In this document: piece by piece, positions 1 to 7,294 of the stretch | Numbering within the stretch: the stretch's first letter is position 1 | How the letters are laid out: the number at the start of each line of letters is the position of its first letter | Translations under genes and position numbers: made by a program | Source: an uncultured Planctomycetaceae bacterium | GTDB taxonomy: Bacteria; Planctomycetota; Planctomycetia; Planctomycetales; Planctomycetaceae | Direction: 5' to 3' | DNA length: 10,107 nt | Assembly: GCA_903823545.1 (NCBI GenBank) | Contig: CAIJTL010000005.1 | Location: 1 to 10,107 of the forward strand | The notes under the pieces: generated by a model | Database searches by the model: none | Seen by the model: the letters and a program-made list of their open reading frames with translations, nothing else | Told to the model about the DNA's origin: nothing

Positions 1-75
1 GGTTCATCATCGGATGCCGGAAGAAGCTTCTTCGAGCAACGAATGCGCGAACGAATGGGTGGTAGCGGTCGTTGA
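1..75 (+). CDS. possible C-terminal tail of an upstream gene (partial)
   Basis: Frame 1 is open from the window edge to a TGA at 73-75 and reads as a short hydrophilic, charged tail (…RSFFEQRMRERMGGSGR). That composition suits a protein C-terminus. The other two forward frames are also open for most of this stretch, to TGA at 77-79 and TAG at 63-65, so the choice rests on composition only. No family can be recognised from 24 residues. If real, the gene ends about 225 bases before the secretion ATPase gene, on the same strand. Confidence 0.35.
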   Translation, partial: GSSSDAGRSFFEQRMRERMGGSGR

Positions 76-135
76 CTGAGTCGTTGACCGGTATTGCGAC
101 TAACCGGCGTTTTTGCCTTGCGGCAGGCTCGCCGG
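66..135. repeat. two small interrupted palindromes after the possible upstream gene
   Basis: Bases 66-90 form an interrupted palindrome centred on base 78: CGGTC pairs with GACCG and GACT with AGTC, with unpaired GTT on both sides. Bases 104-109 (CCGGCG) pair with 130-135 (CGCCGG) around an inner GCCT/AGGC stem at 115-118 and 125-128. Either could act as a hairpin terminator for a gene ending near base 75. There is no clean T-tract directly after either stem; the T run at 110-114 lies inside the second one. Confidence 0.3.
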
Positions 136-194
136 AGTCGTTGCACTGAACCAGTTGCTTAAGAAATCGGAGCAGCCATCTTCCCGAGAATTTC

Positions 195-254
195 TTAGCA
201 CGATGCGCCAGCGAGTGGTCCTTCTTGCGACCGCTCGCTGGCGCGTCGTGCTAA
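195..254. repeat. 26-base inverted repeat upstream of the secretion ATPase gene
   Basis: Bases 195-220 and 229-254 are reverse complements at 24 of 26 positions, separated by an 8-base loop. Both mismatches (T204 and T216 facing G) would be G-U wobbles in a + strand transcript, so the RNA stem would be unbroken. It ends 46 bases before the ATG at 301, so it would lie in the leader of that gene if transcription starts upstream. No target-site duplication is visible. It could be a mobile palindromic repeat, a leader structure, or a terminator without a T-tract. The stretch 76-300 otherwise shows no gene. Confidence 0.8.
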
Positions 255-300
255 TGAGCGGCAATACAACAAAGTTGATCAACTTGGTTCGGAGTGTTTG

Positions 301-1986
301 ATGGATATCGGCGATTTACTGCTGGATCGAGGATTACTCAGCCTGCCGGAATTGGAGTTGGTCCGAAAGCAAACGAACGGCAAGCGAGTGGATCAAGTCG
401 CTGTCGAACAGGGTCTGCTCACCGAAGAGCAGGCGTTACGCGCGTTGGGCGAAGAGCTCGGCATGAAGTTCGTCGAACTGACCGACTTCCCTGTCGACCG
501 CGAACTGCTTTCCAAATTTCCGACGACCGCCATCTTCCGACATTCATTGCTGCCACTGCGGCTCGTTAACGGGCGAGTCGAGGTCGCGACGAGCGATCCG
601 TTCGATTTAGAAGCGCTCGACGAGCTCAGTTCGCTCAGCGGAGAACGGCTCGAACCGGTACTCGCCCGCCGCGAAGACCTCGTGCGGCTGATTAAGGAGC
701 AGCTCGGTGTCGGCGGCGACACGATCAATGAACTTGTCGCCCAACGTGGCGAAGACCTCGATGCGGATTATCTCGCCGAGGCCGCTCGCGCCGACAGCGA
801 ATTGGCGGAGATGGCTCAGGCAGCATCCGTCATTCGTTTGGTGAATGAGCTGTTGCTCGAAGCGCTCGCGCAGCAAGCGAGCGACGTGCACATCGAACCG
901 GGTGAAAAAGGTCTCGTCGTGCGTTACCGCATTGACGGTCTGCTTCGCGTGCAGCCGGTGCCGCAAGAGATTCATTCGTTTTATCGAGCGATCGTCACGC
1001 GCTTGAAAATCATGGCTCGGCTAAACATCGCCGAGAAACGTTTGCCGCAAGACGGTCGAATCGAGCTCAAAGTTGCCGGACGTGAAATCGACGTTCGTAT
1101 GTCGATCATCCCGATGCTTCATGGCGAAGGGATCGTGTTGCGTATCCTCGACAAGGGGCGCATGGTCTTCAACTTGGCCAGCGTCGGTATGCCCGATGTG
1201 ATCAAGCTCCCGTTCTACAAACTGATCAACATGCCGCACGGCATCGTGCTGGTCACCGGTCCGACCGGAAGCGGTAAATCGACGACGTTGTACAGCGCGC
1301 TCAATGAGATCAAAGACCCGACGTTGAAGATCATCACTGTCGAAGACCCGGTCGAATACCACATGGACGGCATCAGCCAGATTCACGTTCATTCAAAGAT
1401 CGGTCTGACTTTCGCCGCCGGTTTGCGAAGCATTCTGCGTCACGACCCGGACGTCATCCTCATCGGTGAAATTCGTGACCACGAAACTGCGGAGAGCGCC
1501 ATTCAAGCCGCGCTCACCGGGCACTTGGTCTTCAGCACTTTGCATACGAACGATGCCGCGAGTGCCTTTACACGTCTCGTTGACATGGGGGTCGAGCCGT
1601 ATCTCTGTTCGAGCACCGTTGAAGGTGTTGTCGCGCAGCGCCTCGTCCGCCGCTTGTGTACCAAGTGCAAAGTCCCCTTCCGCCCGACCGACGAAGATGT
1701 CCCCGAAGACTTCCCGCGTCCGTTGCCGGAACAACTCTTCAAGCCCGTCGGCTGCCGCGATTGCCGAGAGACCGGGTACTCTGGCCGAATCGGTATCTAC
1801 GAGTTGCTCCACACGAGCGACGCCATCCGCCAACTCTGCATCGAACGAGCCAGCTCCACGCAAATCCGCCACGTCGCATTGAAAGAAGGGATGATCACCC
1901 TCCGCCAATGCGGCTACATGCGAGTCCTCGATGGCGTCACCAGTGTCGACGAAGTCGCCCGCATCACGAAGGGCGATTTGAGCTGA
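301..1986 (+). CDS. GspE/PilB-family type II secretion / type IV pilus assembly ATPase
   Basis: A cytoplasmic hexameric ATPase (561 aa) of the family that powers type II secretion or type IV pilus extension. An MshEN-type N-terminal region covers about residues 1-150. The catalytic part follows, starting near ASDVHIEP (about 190-200). Visible motifs are Walker [10 protein letters not shown] (from residue 320), the Asp box VEDPVEY (about 347), Walker [13 protein letters not shown] (about 382) and the His-box region [13 protein letters not shown] zinc-type CTKC (453-456) and CRDC (485-488) pair marks the GspE/PilB extension subclass rather than PilT. Length is normal and no key residue is missing. 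ATG 301 is preferred over the adjacent TTG at 298 because GGAG at 291-294 sits 6 bases before it. No other secretion gene is in view, so GspE and PilB cannot be told apart. The gene ends 23 bases from the convergent gene, with no clear terminator between. Confidence 0.95.
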   Translation: MDIGDLLLDRGLLSLPELELVRKQTNGKRVDQVAVEQGLLTEEQALRALGEELGMKFVELTDFPVDRELLSKFPTTAIFRHSLLPLRLVNGRVEVATSDPFDLEALDELSSLSGERLEPVLARREDLVRLIKEQLGVGGDTINELVAQRGEDLDADYLAEAARADSELAEMAQAASVIRLVNELLLEALAQQASDVHIEPGEKGLVVRYRIDGLLRVQPVPQEIHSFYRAIVTRLKIMARLNIAEKRLPQDGRIELKVAGREIDVRMSIIPMLHGEGIVLRILDKGRMVFNLASVGMPDVIKLPFYKLINMPHGIVLVTGPTGSGKSTTLYSALNEIKDPTLKIITVEDPVEYHMDGISQIHVHSKIGLTFAAGLRSILRHDPDVILIGEIRDHETAESAIQAALTGHLVFSTLHTNDAASAFTRLVDMGVEPYLCSSTVEGVVAQRLVRRLCTKCKVPFRPTDEDVPEDFPRPLPEQLFKPVGCRDCRETGYSGRIGIYELLHTSDAIRQLCIERASSTQIRHVALKEGMITLRQCGYMRVLDGVTSVDEVARITKGDLS

Positions 1987-2009
1987 CGACTCGGTTGAGC
2001 CTCTCATGA

Positions 2010-2792
2010 TCAGCGCTGCGGTTTAGGAACGACACCTTCAAGCGCCTTATCAAGCGTTACGTGAAATCGGTCGTTAGCCCATTCCTTTTTGGCTTGGGCT
2101 GCGATCTCAATTGCTTCTGGCTTTCGATCGTTGACGACAAGAAGTGCTACCAAGGTTGCGGTGTCGTTCAAGAATCTGTTTTCAGCGAACTGTTGAAGCC
2201 GGTCGCCAAACTTCGGGTCTTTTGCCAGCCGAATGTTTTCGTGAAACAGTTTCCTGCTCCGTTCAAAAGCGGACTCTGGCTCAAGATATTTGCCACAAAG
2301 CTTGTACTCCTTTGCCTTGATCAGAGACGGCAACGCTATGTCAAAAACTTCTTTTGCAACGGGCGAGTTTTCTTTGTCGAGCTCAGCGAACAATGTTTTC
2401 GTTTCGATGTCTTCTTCGAGCGTTTGATTAATTGACATGAAATCATGAAACGCTTCTCTTGCGTCTTTTGATTTTGAGATTGTTGCGGTCGTACGCGCGT
2501 CGTCGCGAATGGTTTTCAGCTTGGCAAGCGCGGGCGGATATTCCCTGCCGAGCTTTTCCCAATAACTGAGCGCAAACGACAAACGCACTCCGTAAAGACC
2601 AGGCTTAAGCTTCAGTGCATTCCGATGAAACCAAAGATGTTTTGCGAGAGCGTCCTCATACCGCTTCGCCATCGCATCGGCTTTTGCCTCCTGAAGTATG
2701 ACTTGAGGATCGGGGTTATCAGGAGGCGTCCAATCTGGGAAGGCAGGGAGCGTCATGGCAAAAACCAAAATGAGAAAAATGGATTTGATCAT
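2010..2792 (-). CDS. secreted helical (TPR-like) protein of unknown function
   Basis: A protein of about 260 aa. It begins with a Sec-type signal peptide (MIKSIFLILVFAMTLPAFP) followed by a hydrophilic, mostly helical body with tetratricopeptide-like stretches such as YEDALAKHLWFHRNALKL. It also contains YGVRLSFALSYW and LVALLVVNDRKPEAIEIAAQAKKEW. I recall similar hypothetical proteins in several bacterial phyla, but know no assigned function. The start at 2792 is chosen over the longer GTG start at 2876, because the signal peptide begins there and AGAGG lies 10 bases upstream on the minus strand. The GTG would overlap the stop of the upstream DUF1501 gene but only adds an implausible 28-residue leader. 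The 80-base gap to that gene holds a weak TATAGA -10-like box near 2824-2829. Its base composition is lower in G+C than its neighbours, which suggests separate acquisition. Confidence 0.8.
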   Translation of the reverse strand: MIKSIFLILVFAMTLPAFPDWTPPDNPDPQVILQEAKADAMAKRYEDALAKHLWFHRNALKLKPGLYGVRLSFALSYWEKLGREYPPALAKLKTIRDDARTTATISKSKDAREAFHDFMSINQTLEEDIETKTLFAELDKENSPVAKEVFDIALPSLIKAKEYKLCGKYLEPESAFERSRKLFHENIRLAKDPKFGDRLQQFAENRFLNDTATLVALLVVNDRKPEAIEIAAQAKKEWANDRFHVTLDKALEGVVPKPQR

Positions 2793-2872
2793 CGTTGAAA
2801 AACCTCTTTGATGTGTTTGGTAGTCTATAGCAAAGAGACGTAAGCGATTGCTCGAATAATCGTGGCATCGCC

Positions 2873-4315
2873 TCACGCCAACAATTCGTGGACGACCCGC
2901 GCGTGTGTCACTTCCGCGTCGGTGAGACTGGCTTCGCGGCCGTCGTAGGGATAAGTCAGCGAGTCGTGTTCGATGCCGAGCGCGTGCAGCAACGTGGCGT
3001 GCAGGTCATGCACGTTGACGACTTGCTCGACCGACTGGTACGAGAAATCGTCGGTCGCGCCGTGAACGTGACCGGCTCGGAAGCCGCCGCCGGCGAGCCA
3101 CAATGAGAACGCTCGCCGATTATGGTCGCGGCCATCGGCTCCTTGAGAGACTGGCTGTCGACCGAACTCGCCGGTCCACAGCACGATCGTCTCATCGAGC
3201 AGTCCGCGTTGTTTGAGGTCTTGGACCAATGCAGCGCTCGGTTGATCGGTGCGAGCACACAAGCCCTTCAAGCTTTCGGCGTTCTTGCTGTGAGTGTCCC
3301 ACGGTTGTCCGGCCATGAAGATCTGCACGTAGCGAACGCCTCGTTCAATCAATCGCCGCGCGGTTAAACATCGCGTGCCGTATTCCTGTGTTGCCGGGTT
3401 GTCGAGTCCATAAGCCTTTTTCGTCGCTTCGGTCTCTTGAGAGAGATCGAGCACTTCTGGTACCGCCATTTGCATCCGCGCGGCGGTCTCAAAGTTCGCG
3501 ATGCGGGCGGCGAGTTCGCTGTTTTCCGGATGTCGCTTGAGATGCTGCTTGTTGATCGCGTCGACGAATCGCAATTGATTCTGTCTCGCGGCGGGGGAGA
3601 TGTTGCTCGGTGTTTGCAGATTCAAAACGGGCGATGGGCCCGATCGAAAGACCGTCCCTTGATAGACCGCGGGCAACCAACCGCTCGACCAATTCTTCTC
3701 GCCGTCAACCGGCAACCCTCCGGGATCGGCCAGCACGACATACGCCGGAAGGTTTTCGTTTTCGGCACCGAGCCCATAAACGGTCCACGCGCCGATCGTC
3801 GGCAATCCGGACATGAACTTGCCGCTGTGAATCAACCGCAGCGCCGATTCGTGATCGACCGACTCCGTGCTCATCGAGCGGACCAACGTGATGTCGTCGG
3901 CGATGCGGCCGGTGTGCGGCAGCAGTTCCGACAGCGTCATGCCACACTCGCCGCAGTTGCGAAACAAATACGGCGAGCCGAGCACATTCCCCTTTTGCTT
4001 GTCGAAGTGAACTTCGAGTTCACCACCCGGATACGGATTGCCATGAAATTTTTGCAGGTCAGACTTCGGATCGAAGAGATCCATCTGGCTCGGCCCGCCG
4101 TGCTGAAACAAACAGATCACAGCCTTTGCCGTTGGGCGTTGCATCGGCGGAATCGCCGACTCACCGCGAGCAACTTGCCCGCGAGGCAACATCGACGCGA
4201 GTGCCAAGCTGCCGATCCCGCCAGCGTAGCGACCAAGGAATGCTCGGCGATTGATCTCGGCAATAGCCGAACGATTTGAAGAGTCGTCATCAGCGATCGT
4301 GAAAGCTCGATTCAT
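2873..4315 (-). CDS. Tat-exported DUF1501 protein (first copy)
   Basis: A 480-aa protein of the planctomycete-expanded DUF1501 family, which is related to the alkaline phosphatase/sulfatase superfamily; substrates are not established. A twin-arginine motif NRRAFLG (R23, R24) precedes a hydrophobic stretch (GGIGSLALASML), indicating export in folded form. Family landmarks in order are FQHGGPSQMDLFDPK, ESVDHESALRLIHSGK, WTGEFGRQP, GADGRDHNRRAFSLWLAGGG and a C-terminal VHDLHATLLHALGI. ATG 4315 is preferred over the adjacent TTG at 4318, since GGAG lies 8 bases upstream on the minus strand. Usually such genes follow a DUF1549/DUF1553 gene on the same strand. Here it is divergent from one, across a region holding two inverted repeats, and that neighbour has its own DUF1501 partner downstream. 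Confidence 0.93.
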   Translation of the reverse strand: MNRAFTIADDDSSNRSAIAEINRRAFLGRYAGGIGSLALASMLPRGQVARGESAIPPMQRPTAKAVICLFQHGGPSQMDLFDPKSDLQKFHGNPYPGGELEVHFDKQKGNVLGSPYLFRNCGECGMTLSELLPHTGRIADDITLVRSMSTESVDHESALRLIHSGKFMSGLPTIGAWTVYGLGAENENLPAYVVLADPGGLPVDGEKNWSSGWLPAVYQGTVFRSGPSPVLNLQTPSNISPAARQNQLRFVDAINKQHLKRHPENSELAARIANFETAARMQMAVPEVLDLSQETEATKKAYGLDNPATQEYGTRCLTARRLIERGVRYVQIFMAGQPWDTHSKNAESLKGLCARTDQPSAALVQDLKQRGLLDETIVLWTGEFGRQPVSQGADGRDHNRRAFSLWLAGGGFRAGHVHGATDDFSYQSVEQVVNVHDLHATLLHALGIEHDSLTYPYDGREASLTDAEVTHARVVHELLA

Positions 4316-4346
4316 CAACCTGTCTCCCGAAACGCAGAAGGTTTAA

Positions 4347-4429
4347 CCAATCAGCCGGAACGCGCAAGCGTCCGGTTCGATAGACCATTGACGTTCTGAA
4401 CCAGACGCTTGCGCGTTCCGGCTAATTGG
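4347..4429. repeat. 31-base inverted repeat with a small hairpin in each arm
   Basis: Bases 4347-4377 and 4399-4429 are reverse complements at 29 of 31 positions, and C4378-G4398 extends the stem by one pair. The loop is 19 bases. Each arm also folds on its own. In the left arm CCGG (4355-4358) pairs with CCGG (4372-4375) and ACGC with GCGT, with one bulged A and a GCAA loop (GNRA type) at 4364-4367. The right arm mirrors this with loop TTGC at 4409-4412 and one mismatch. The element ends 31 bases before the start codon of the minus-strand DUF1501 gene. Two opposed small hairpins are the layout of a paired REP (BIME-like) element. Confidence 0.85.
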
Positions 4430-4569
4430 ACTAACCCAAAACCTAAGCCTTGAAGACATACTGGCGAGGAACATTCTGATTCTCCGGCCTGACATCGGCA
4501 ATGCGGTCTCGTAATATCGCGACCCTTCCTCAACGCTGTGTTACTGAAATCTGCGGGGAAGCCGACCCA

Positions 4570-4652
4570 TCTCCTTGTCTTCCGTGTAGTCCGTGTCCCA
4601 AAACAGGTCCGTAAGAGGGAGTGGGACACGGACAGCGCGGAAGACTCGGAGA
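4570..4652. repeat. 31-base imperfect inverted repeat upstream of the DUF1549/DUF1553 gene
   Basis: Bases 4570-4600 and 4622-4652 are reverse complements at 26 of 31 positions, including an unbroken 12-base block (TGGGACACGGAC and its complement) next to the 21-base loop. The left arm contains a tandem TCCGTGT…TCCGTGT. This resembles 'tccgtgt…' short repeats that I recall from intergenic DNA of several phyla; the resemblance is from memory. It ends 39 bases before the ATG at 4692. Confidence 0.7.
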
Positions 4653-4691
4653 AAGCTCCTTTTCAAAATCAACGTCTCTGGACCTCACTCG

Positions 4692-7124
4692 ATGAATCGA
4701 CTTTTCTTTTATGGACTGTCCGTCGTCTTACTGCTGCTCGCGAGCATCGTTTCGGATCGCGTGAACGCCGAAGAAGCAAATAACTCGCCGCCGTCGTTCG
4801 CTCGTGATGTGCAGCCGCTGCTGACGAAGCTGGGCTGCAATCAGGGAGCGTGTCATGGAAAGCTCGCCGGGCAGAACGGCTTTCGGTTGTCACTGCGCGG
4901 TTTCGCGCCGGACTGGGATCACTTCTGGATCACACGTGAGTTTTCTGGACGTCGCATCAATCAGGCGAATCCGCTCGACAGCCTGTTGATTCAAAAGCCG
5001 GTGGGGACAAAGCCTCATGCCGGCGGACGGTTGATCGCCGCCAACAGCCGCGAACAACAAGTCCTCACCGATTGGCTGAAGGCCGGCGCTCCGGGTCCGG
5101 TCAAGGAGGAGCCGACCGTTGCGAAGCTTGCGATCTCACCGACCGAGCACTTGCTGAGCATCAATCAAACACAGCCGCTGACCGTCACGGCGGAATACAC
5201 CGACGGCAAGCAGCGAGACGTCACTTGGCTGACCGTCTTCACGTCGAACGATGCCGCCGTCGCCGAGATTGATCGCAAAGGAGTGATCACCGCGCACCGA
5301 TCCGGCGAGACCGCGATCGTCGCCAGCTTCGACGGCCAAGTGGCGGTCGCGATCGCCACGATCCCGTTCGGCGATGCGAAACGGGAGGGCGAGGCTCCCG
5401 CCGAGCCGCGAACTGCGGAATCGCATGGCTTGGCAGGAGCCTCGCCTTCCCAGATCGACACGCACGTCTTCGCGAAACTCGCCGCGCTTCGGATCGAACC
5501 GTCCGCTCGTGCAACCGACGAAGAGTTCTTTCGCCGCGTGTTCCTCGACACGATCGGAACGTTGCCGACAGCCGATGAAGTGCGAGTCTTCTTGGCCGAC
5601 ACGTCAGCCGACAAGCGAGCGAAGTTGATCGACTCGCTTTTGCAGCGTCCGGAGTTCGTCGACTTCTGGACGTTACAACTCGCCGACCTGTTTCAGAATC
5701 GGAAAGAACGCGATCACGACGTCCGCGGCTCGAAAGGAGTCCGGCAGTTTCAAGCTTGGTTGCGATCGCAAATCGCCGCGAATCGCCCGTGGGATCAGCT
5801 CTGCCAAGAGCTGCTTACGGCAGAAGGTTCGACTGACGACAGACCGGCGATCGGTTACTTCATCGTCACGGTCGGCGAGAACGGCGACGCGGATCGGTCG
5901 GAGGTTGTCGCGTCGGTCGCTCAGGCGTTTCTCGGCACGCGGATCGGCTGTGCTCAGTGCCACAATCACCCGTTGGAAAAATACACGCAGGATGACTACT
6001 ACCACTTCGCCGCGTTCTTCAGCCGGATGCGTTTTGATCGCAAGCCTCCGGAGCAAGCAGCGACGCGATTGTTCACGACGACGGGCGAGGGGCTGAACTT
6101 TCTGCGGGACCGCGAGAACGTCACTCGCGAACGGCAAACGATCGAAGCATCGCTCCCCGGCACGACCGACGAAGCAAAGCTCACCGAGTTGAACAAGAAG
6201 CAAGACGAGCTGACTCGCCGCCTCGAAGACATTGAGAAACGATTAACCGAGCAGGCTGCTCGGCAAGTAGGAGTCGGCCAGCCTCGCACCGGACAGTTCC
6301 TCAGCCCGCGACCGCTAGATCGTTCGCCAGTTGAGATCACTCCCGGTACGAATCCCCGCGCCGTGCTGGCTCACTGGATGACGAATCCGAACAACGAATT
6401 CTTTTCCGGAGCGATCATCAATCGACTCTGGAAACATTTCCTCGGCGTCGGCTTGGTCGAACCGGTCGATGATTTGCGAGCGACAAATCCGCCGTCGAAT
6501 CCCGCGCTCTTCAAGTCGCTGCAACGCGAACTGGTGCAGAGTGGTTTCGATTTGCGTCACGTCATGCGGCGGATTCTGAATTCGCAAACGTACCAACTGA
6601 CGTCAGCGACGACGGCAAGCAACGCGACCGACACGCGGTTCTATTCGCACTACATCGCTCGGCGTCTCCCAGCCGAAGTGTTGCTCGATGCAGTCAGTCA
6701 GACGACCGCGGTGCCTGAATCGTTTGCCGGATATCCGCTCGGCCTTCGAGCGATCCAACTGCCTGACCCCAGCATCGGTTCGTACTTCCTCGCAACGTTC
6801 GGTCGCTCCGATCGAGTCACCGCTTGCGCGTGCGAACGGCAAGGCGAGATCACCTTGCCGCAGTTGCTCCAAATGCAAAACGGCGACGCGATCCTGCAAA
6901 AGATCGCCGCTGGCGACGGTCGCTTGACCGAACTATTGAAAACGACTGCCGCCGATTCGGCTGCAATCGAAACCTTGTTCCTCACCTGCTTCAGCCGTAA
7001 ACCAACTCCCGCCGAAACAGAATCGGTGGCAAAGCTGCTCTCCGGCGAAGGGACTCGCGAGGAAAAATACCGCGACCTCTTTTGGGCCTTGCTGAACTCC
7101 AAAGAGTTCGCGTTCAATCATTGA
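4692..7124 (+). CDS. secreted cytochrome-like / Big_2 / DUF1549 / DUF1553 protein
   Basis: An 810-aa planctomycete surface-type protein. Its first residues form a Sec signal peptide ending near VNA-EE. A cytochrome-like segment contains GCNQGACHG, a CX4CH motif (C49, C54, H55). A Big_2 immunoglobulin-like domain covers about 145-228. DUF1549 (PSCyt2) follows from about 254 to 450, with a CXXCH motif (C420, C423, H424) in GCAQCHNHPLEKY. A charged coiled coil spans about 474-525 and DUF1553 (PSD1) about 550-805. Haem binding is plausible from the motifs but unproven. Residues 231-253 are encoded by a palindromic repeat lying exactly in the Big_2/DUF1549 linker. ATG 4692 is chosen over an upstream GTG at 4593 because the signal peptide starts there; the ribosome binding site is weak. 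It heads a cluster with the DUF1501 and PPC genes downstream. Confidence 0.93.
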   Translation: MNRLFFYGLSVVLLLLASIVSDRVNAEEANNSPPSFARDVQPLLTKLGCNQGACHGKLAGQNGFRLSLRGFAPDWDHFWITREFSGRRINQANPLDSLLIQKPVGTKPHAGGRLIAANSREQQVLTDWLKAGAPGPVKEEPTVAKLAISPTEHLLSINQTQPLTVTAEYTDGKQRDVTWLTVFTSNDAAVAEIDRKGVITAHRSGETAIVASFDGQVAVAIATIPFGDAKREGEAPAEPRTAESHGLAGASPSQIDTHVFAKLAALRIEPSARATDEEFFRRVFLDTIGTLPTADEVRVFLADTSADKRAKLIDSLLQRPEFVDFWTLQLADLFQNRKERDHDVRGSKGVRQFQAWLRSQIAANRPWDQLCQELLTAEGSTDDRPAIGYFIVTVGENGDADRSEVVASVAQAFLGTRIGCAQCHNHPLEKYTQDDYYHFAAFFSRMRFDRKPPEQAATRLFTTTGEGLNFLRDRENVTRERQTIEASLPGTTDEAKLTELNKKQDELTRRLEDIEKRLTEQAARQVGVGQPRTGQFLSPRPLDRSPVEITPGTNPRAVLAHWMTNPNNEFFSGAIINRLWKHFLGVGLVEPVDDLRATNPPSNPALFKSLQRELVQSGFDLRHVMRRILNSQTYQLTSATTASNATDTRFYSHYIARRLPAEVLLDAVSQTTAVPESFAGYPLGLRAIQLPDPSIGSYFLATFGRSDRVTACACERQGEITLPQLLQMQNGDAILQKIAAGDGRLTELLKTTAADSAAIETLFLTCFSRKPTPAETESVAKLLSGEGTREEKYRDLFWALLNSKEFAFNH
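5383..5451. repeat. palindromic repeat inside a coding region
   Basis: Bases 5383-5407 and 5427-5451 form an imperfect 25-pair stem with a 19-base loop. The outer 16 positions pair with only one G-U wobble. The left arm also folds alone (GGGAG 5383-5387 with CTCCC 5395-5399), and the right arm does so less well. It is read in frame as GEAPAEP…LAGASPS between two domains of the host protein. I recall near-identical 'EGEAPAEP…GASPS' peptides in many unrelated planctomycete proteins, which would make this a dispersed repeat family; that is from memory. Confidence 0.8.
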
Positions 7125-7126
7125 GA

Positions 7127-7292
7127 CCTGGAGTGCTGCGGCTCGACGCAGCCCTTAGATCAATTGGAATAAAGATGCTGATTACCAAGAAATATTCTCT
7201 TCTTCGGTCTCGTTTGAGAGATCACGGGTTCGCGACAAATGATGTCGCTATTTCAATTGTTGGAGGGCGGTGTCGAGCCACCGCACTCCAGG
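7127..7292. repeat. compound inverted repeat (BIME/MITE-like) filling an operon gap
   Basis: The two ends (7127-7171 and 7249-7292) are imperfect inverted copies of each other. In the outer 29 bases only four positions differ. Each end carries its own 6-pair hairpin with a GCTCGA-type loop. On the left, GCTGCG (7135-7140) pairs with CGCAGC (7147-7152). On the right, GCGGTG (7267-7272) pairs with CACCGC (7279-7284). The four differences are exactly two compensatory pair changes (T-A to G-C and C-G to T-A), so both hairpins stay perfect. The core includes another small stem (GCGAC 7232-7236 with GTCGC 7244-7248) and no gene. The element starts two bases after one stop codon and runs into the ribosome binding site of the next gene. 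No target duplication is evident. Confidence 0.88.
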
Positions 7293-7294
7293 AG
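7290..7294 (+). promoter_or_regulatory. ribosome binding site that fixes the DUF1501 start
   Basis: AGGAG lies 7 bases before the ATG at 7302. Its first three bases are also the last three bases of the inverted repeat's right arm, so folding of the long stem would hide part of it. Confidence 0.75.

Larger units (their letters stand above)
4316..4691. other. divergent intergenic region, promoters not identified
   Basis: This 376-base region separates two divergently read genes and must hold promoters for both, unless they are transcribed from elsewhere. Two inverted repeats fill nearly half of it (4347-4429 and 4570-4652). The 140 bases between them have no convincing -35/-10 pair that I can see; TTGAAG at 4450-4455 has no good -10 at a suitable distance. 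An open frame on the + strand extends the downstream gene back to a GTG at 4593, but it reads through one of the repeats and has no coding character. Confidence 0.6.

Noticed and set aside
113..301. 62-codon + strand open frame before the secretion ATPase gene
   Set aside because: It runs through the palindromes at 104-135 and 195-254, so its open frame reflects repeat composition; it has no ribosome binding site or known domain.
1393..2007. 204-codon minus-strand open frame over the 3' half of the secretion ATPase gene
   Set aside because: Antisense of a complete, conserved ATPase with intact Walker and zinc motifs; no independent start signal or domain.
2793..2876. N-terminal extension of the low-G+C gene starting at GTG 2876, overlapping the previous stop as GTGA (translational coupling)
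   Set aside because: The signal peptide and ribosome binding site both place the start at 2792; the extension is polar and would bury the signal peptide.
3437..4279. 280-codon + strand open frame inside the first DUF1501 gene
   Set aside because: Same situation: the minus strand encodes a full, motif-rich DUF1501 protein, and the + strand frame has shadow composition.
4593..4691. GTG-initiated 33-residue extension of the DUF1549/DUF1553 protein
   Set aside because: It translates part of an inverted repeat and would put a highly basic segment before a clean signal peptide.
7161..7259. CAATTG at both inner edges of the arms (7161-7166 and 7254-7259) as proof of inversion
   Set aside because: CAATTG is its own reverse complement, so its match says nothing about orientation; the outer 29 bases carry that evidence.
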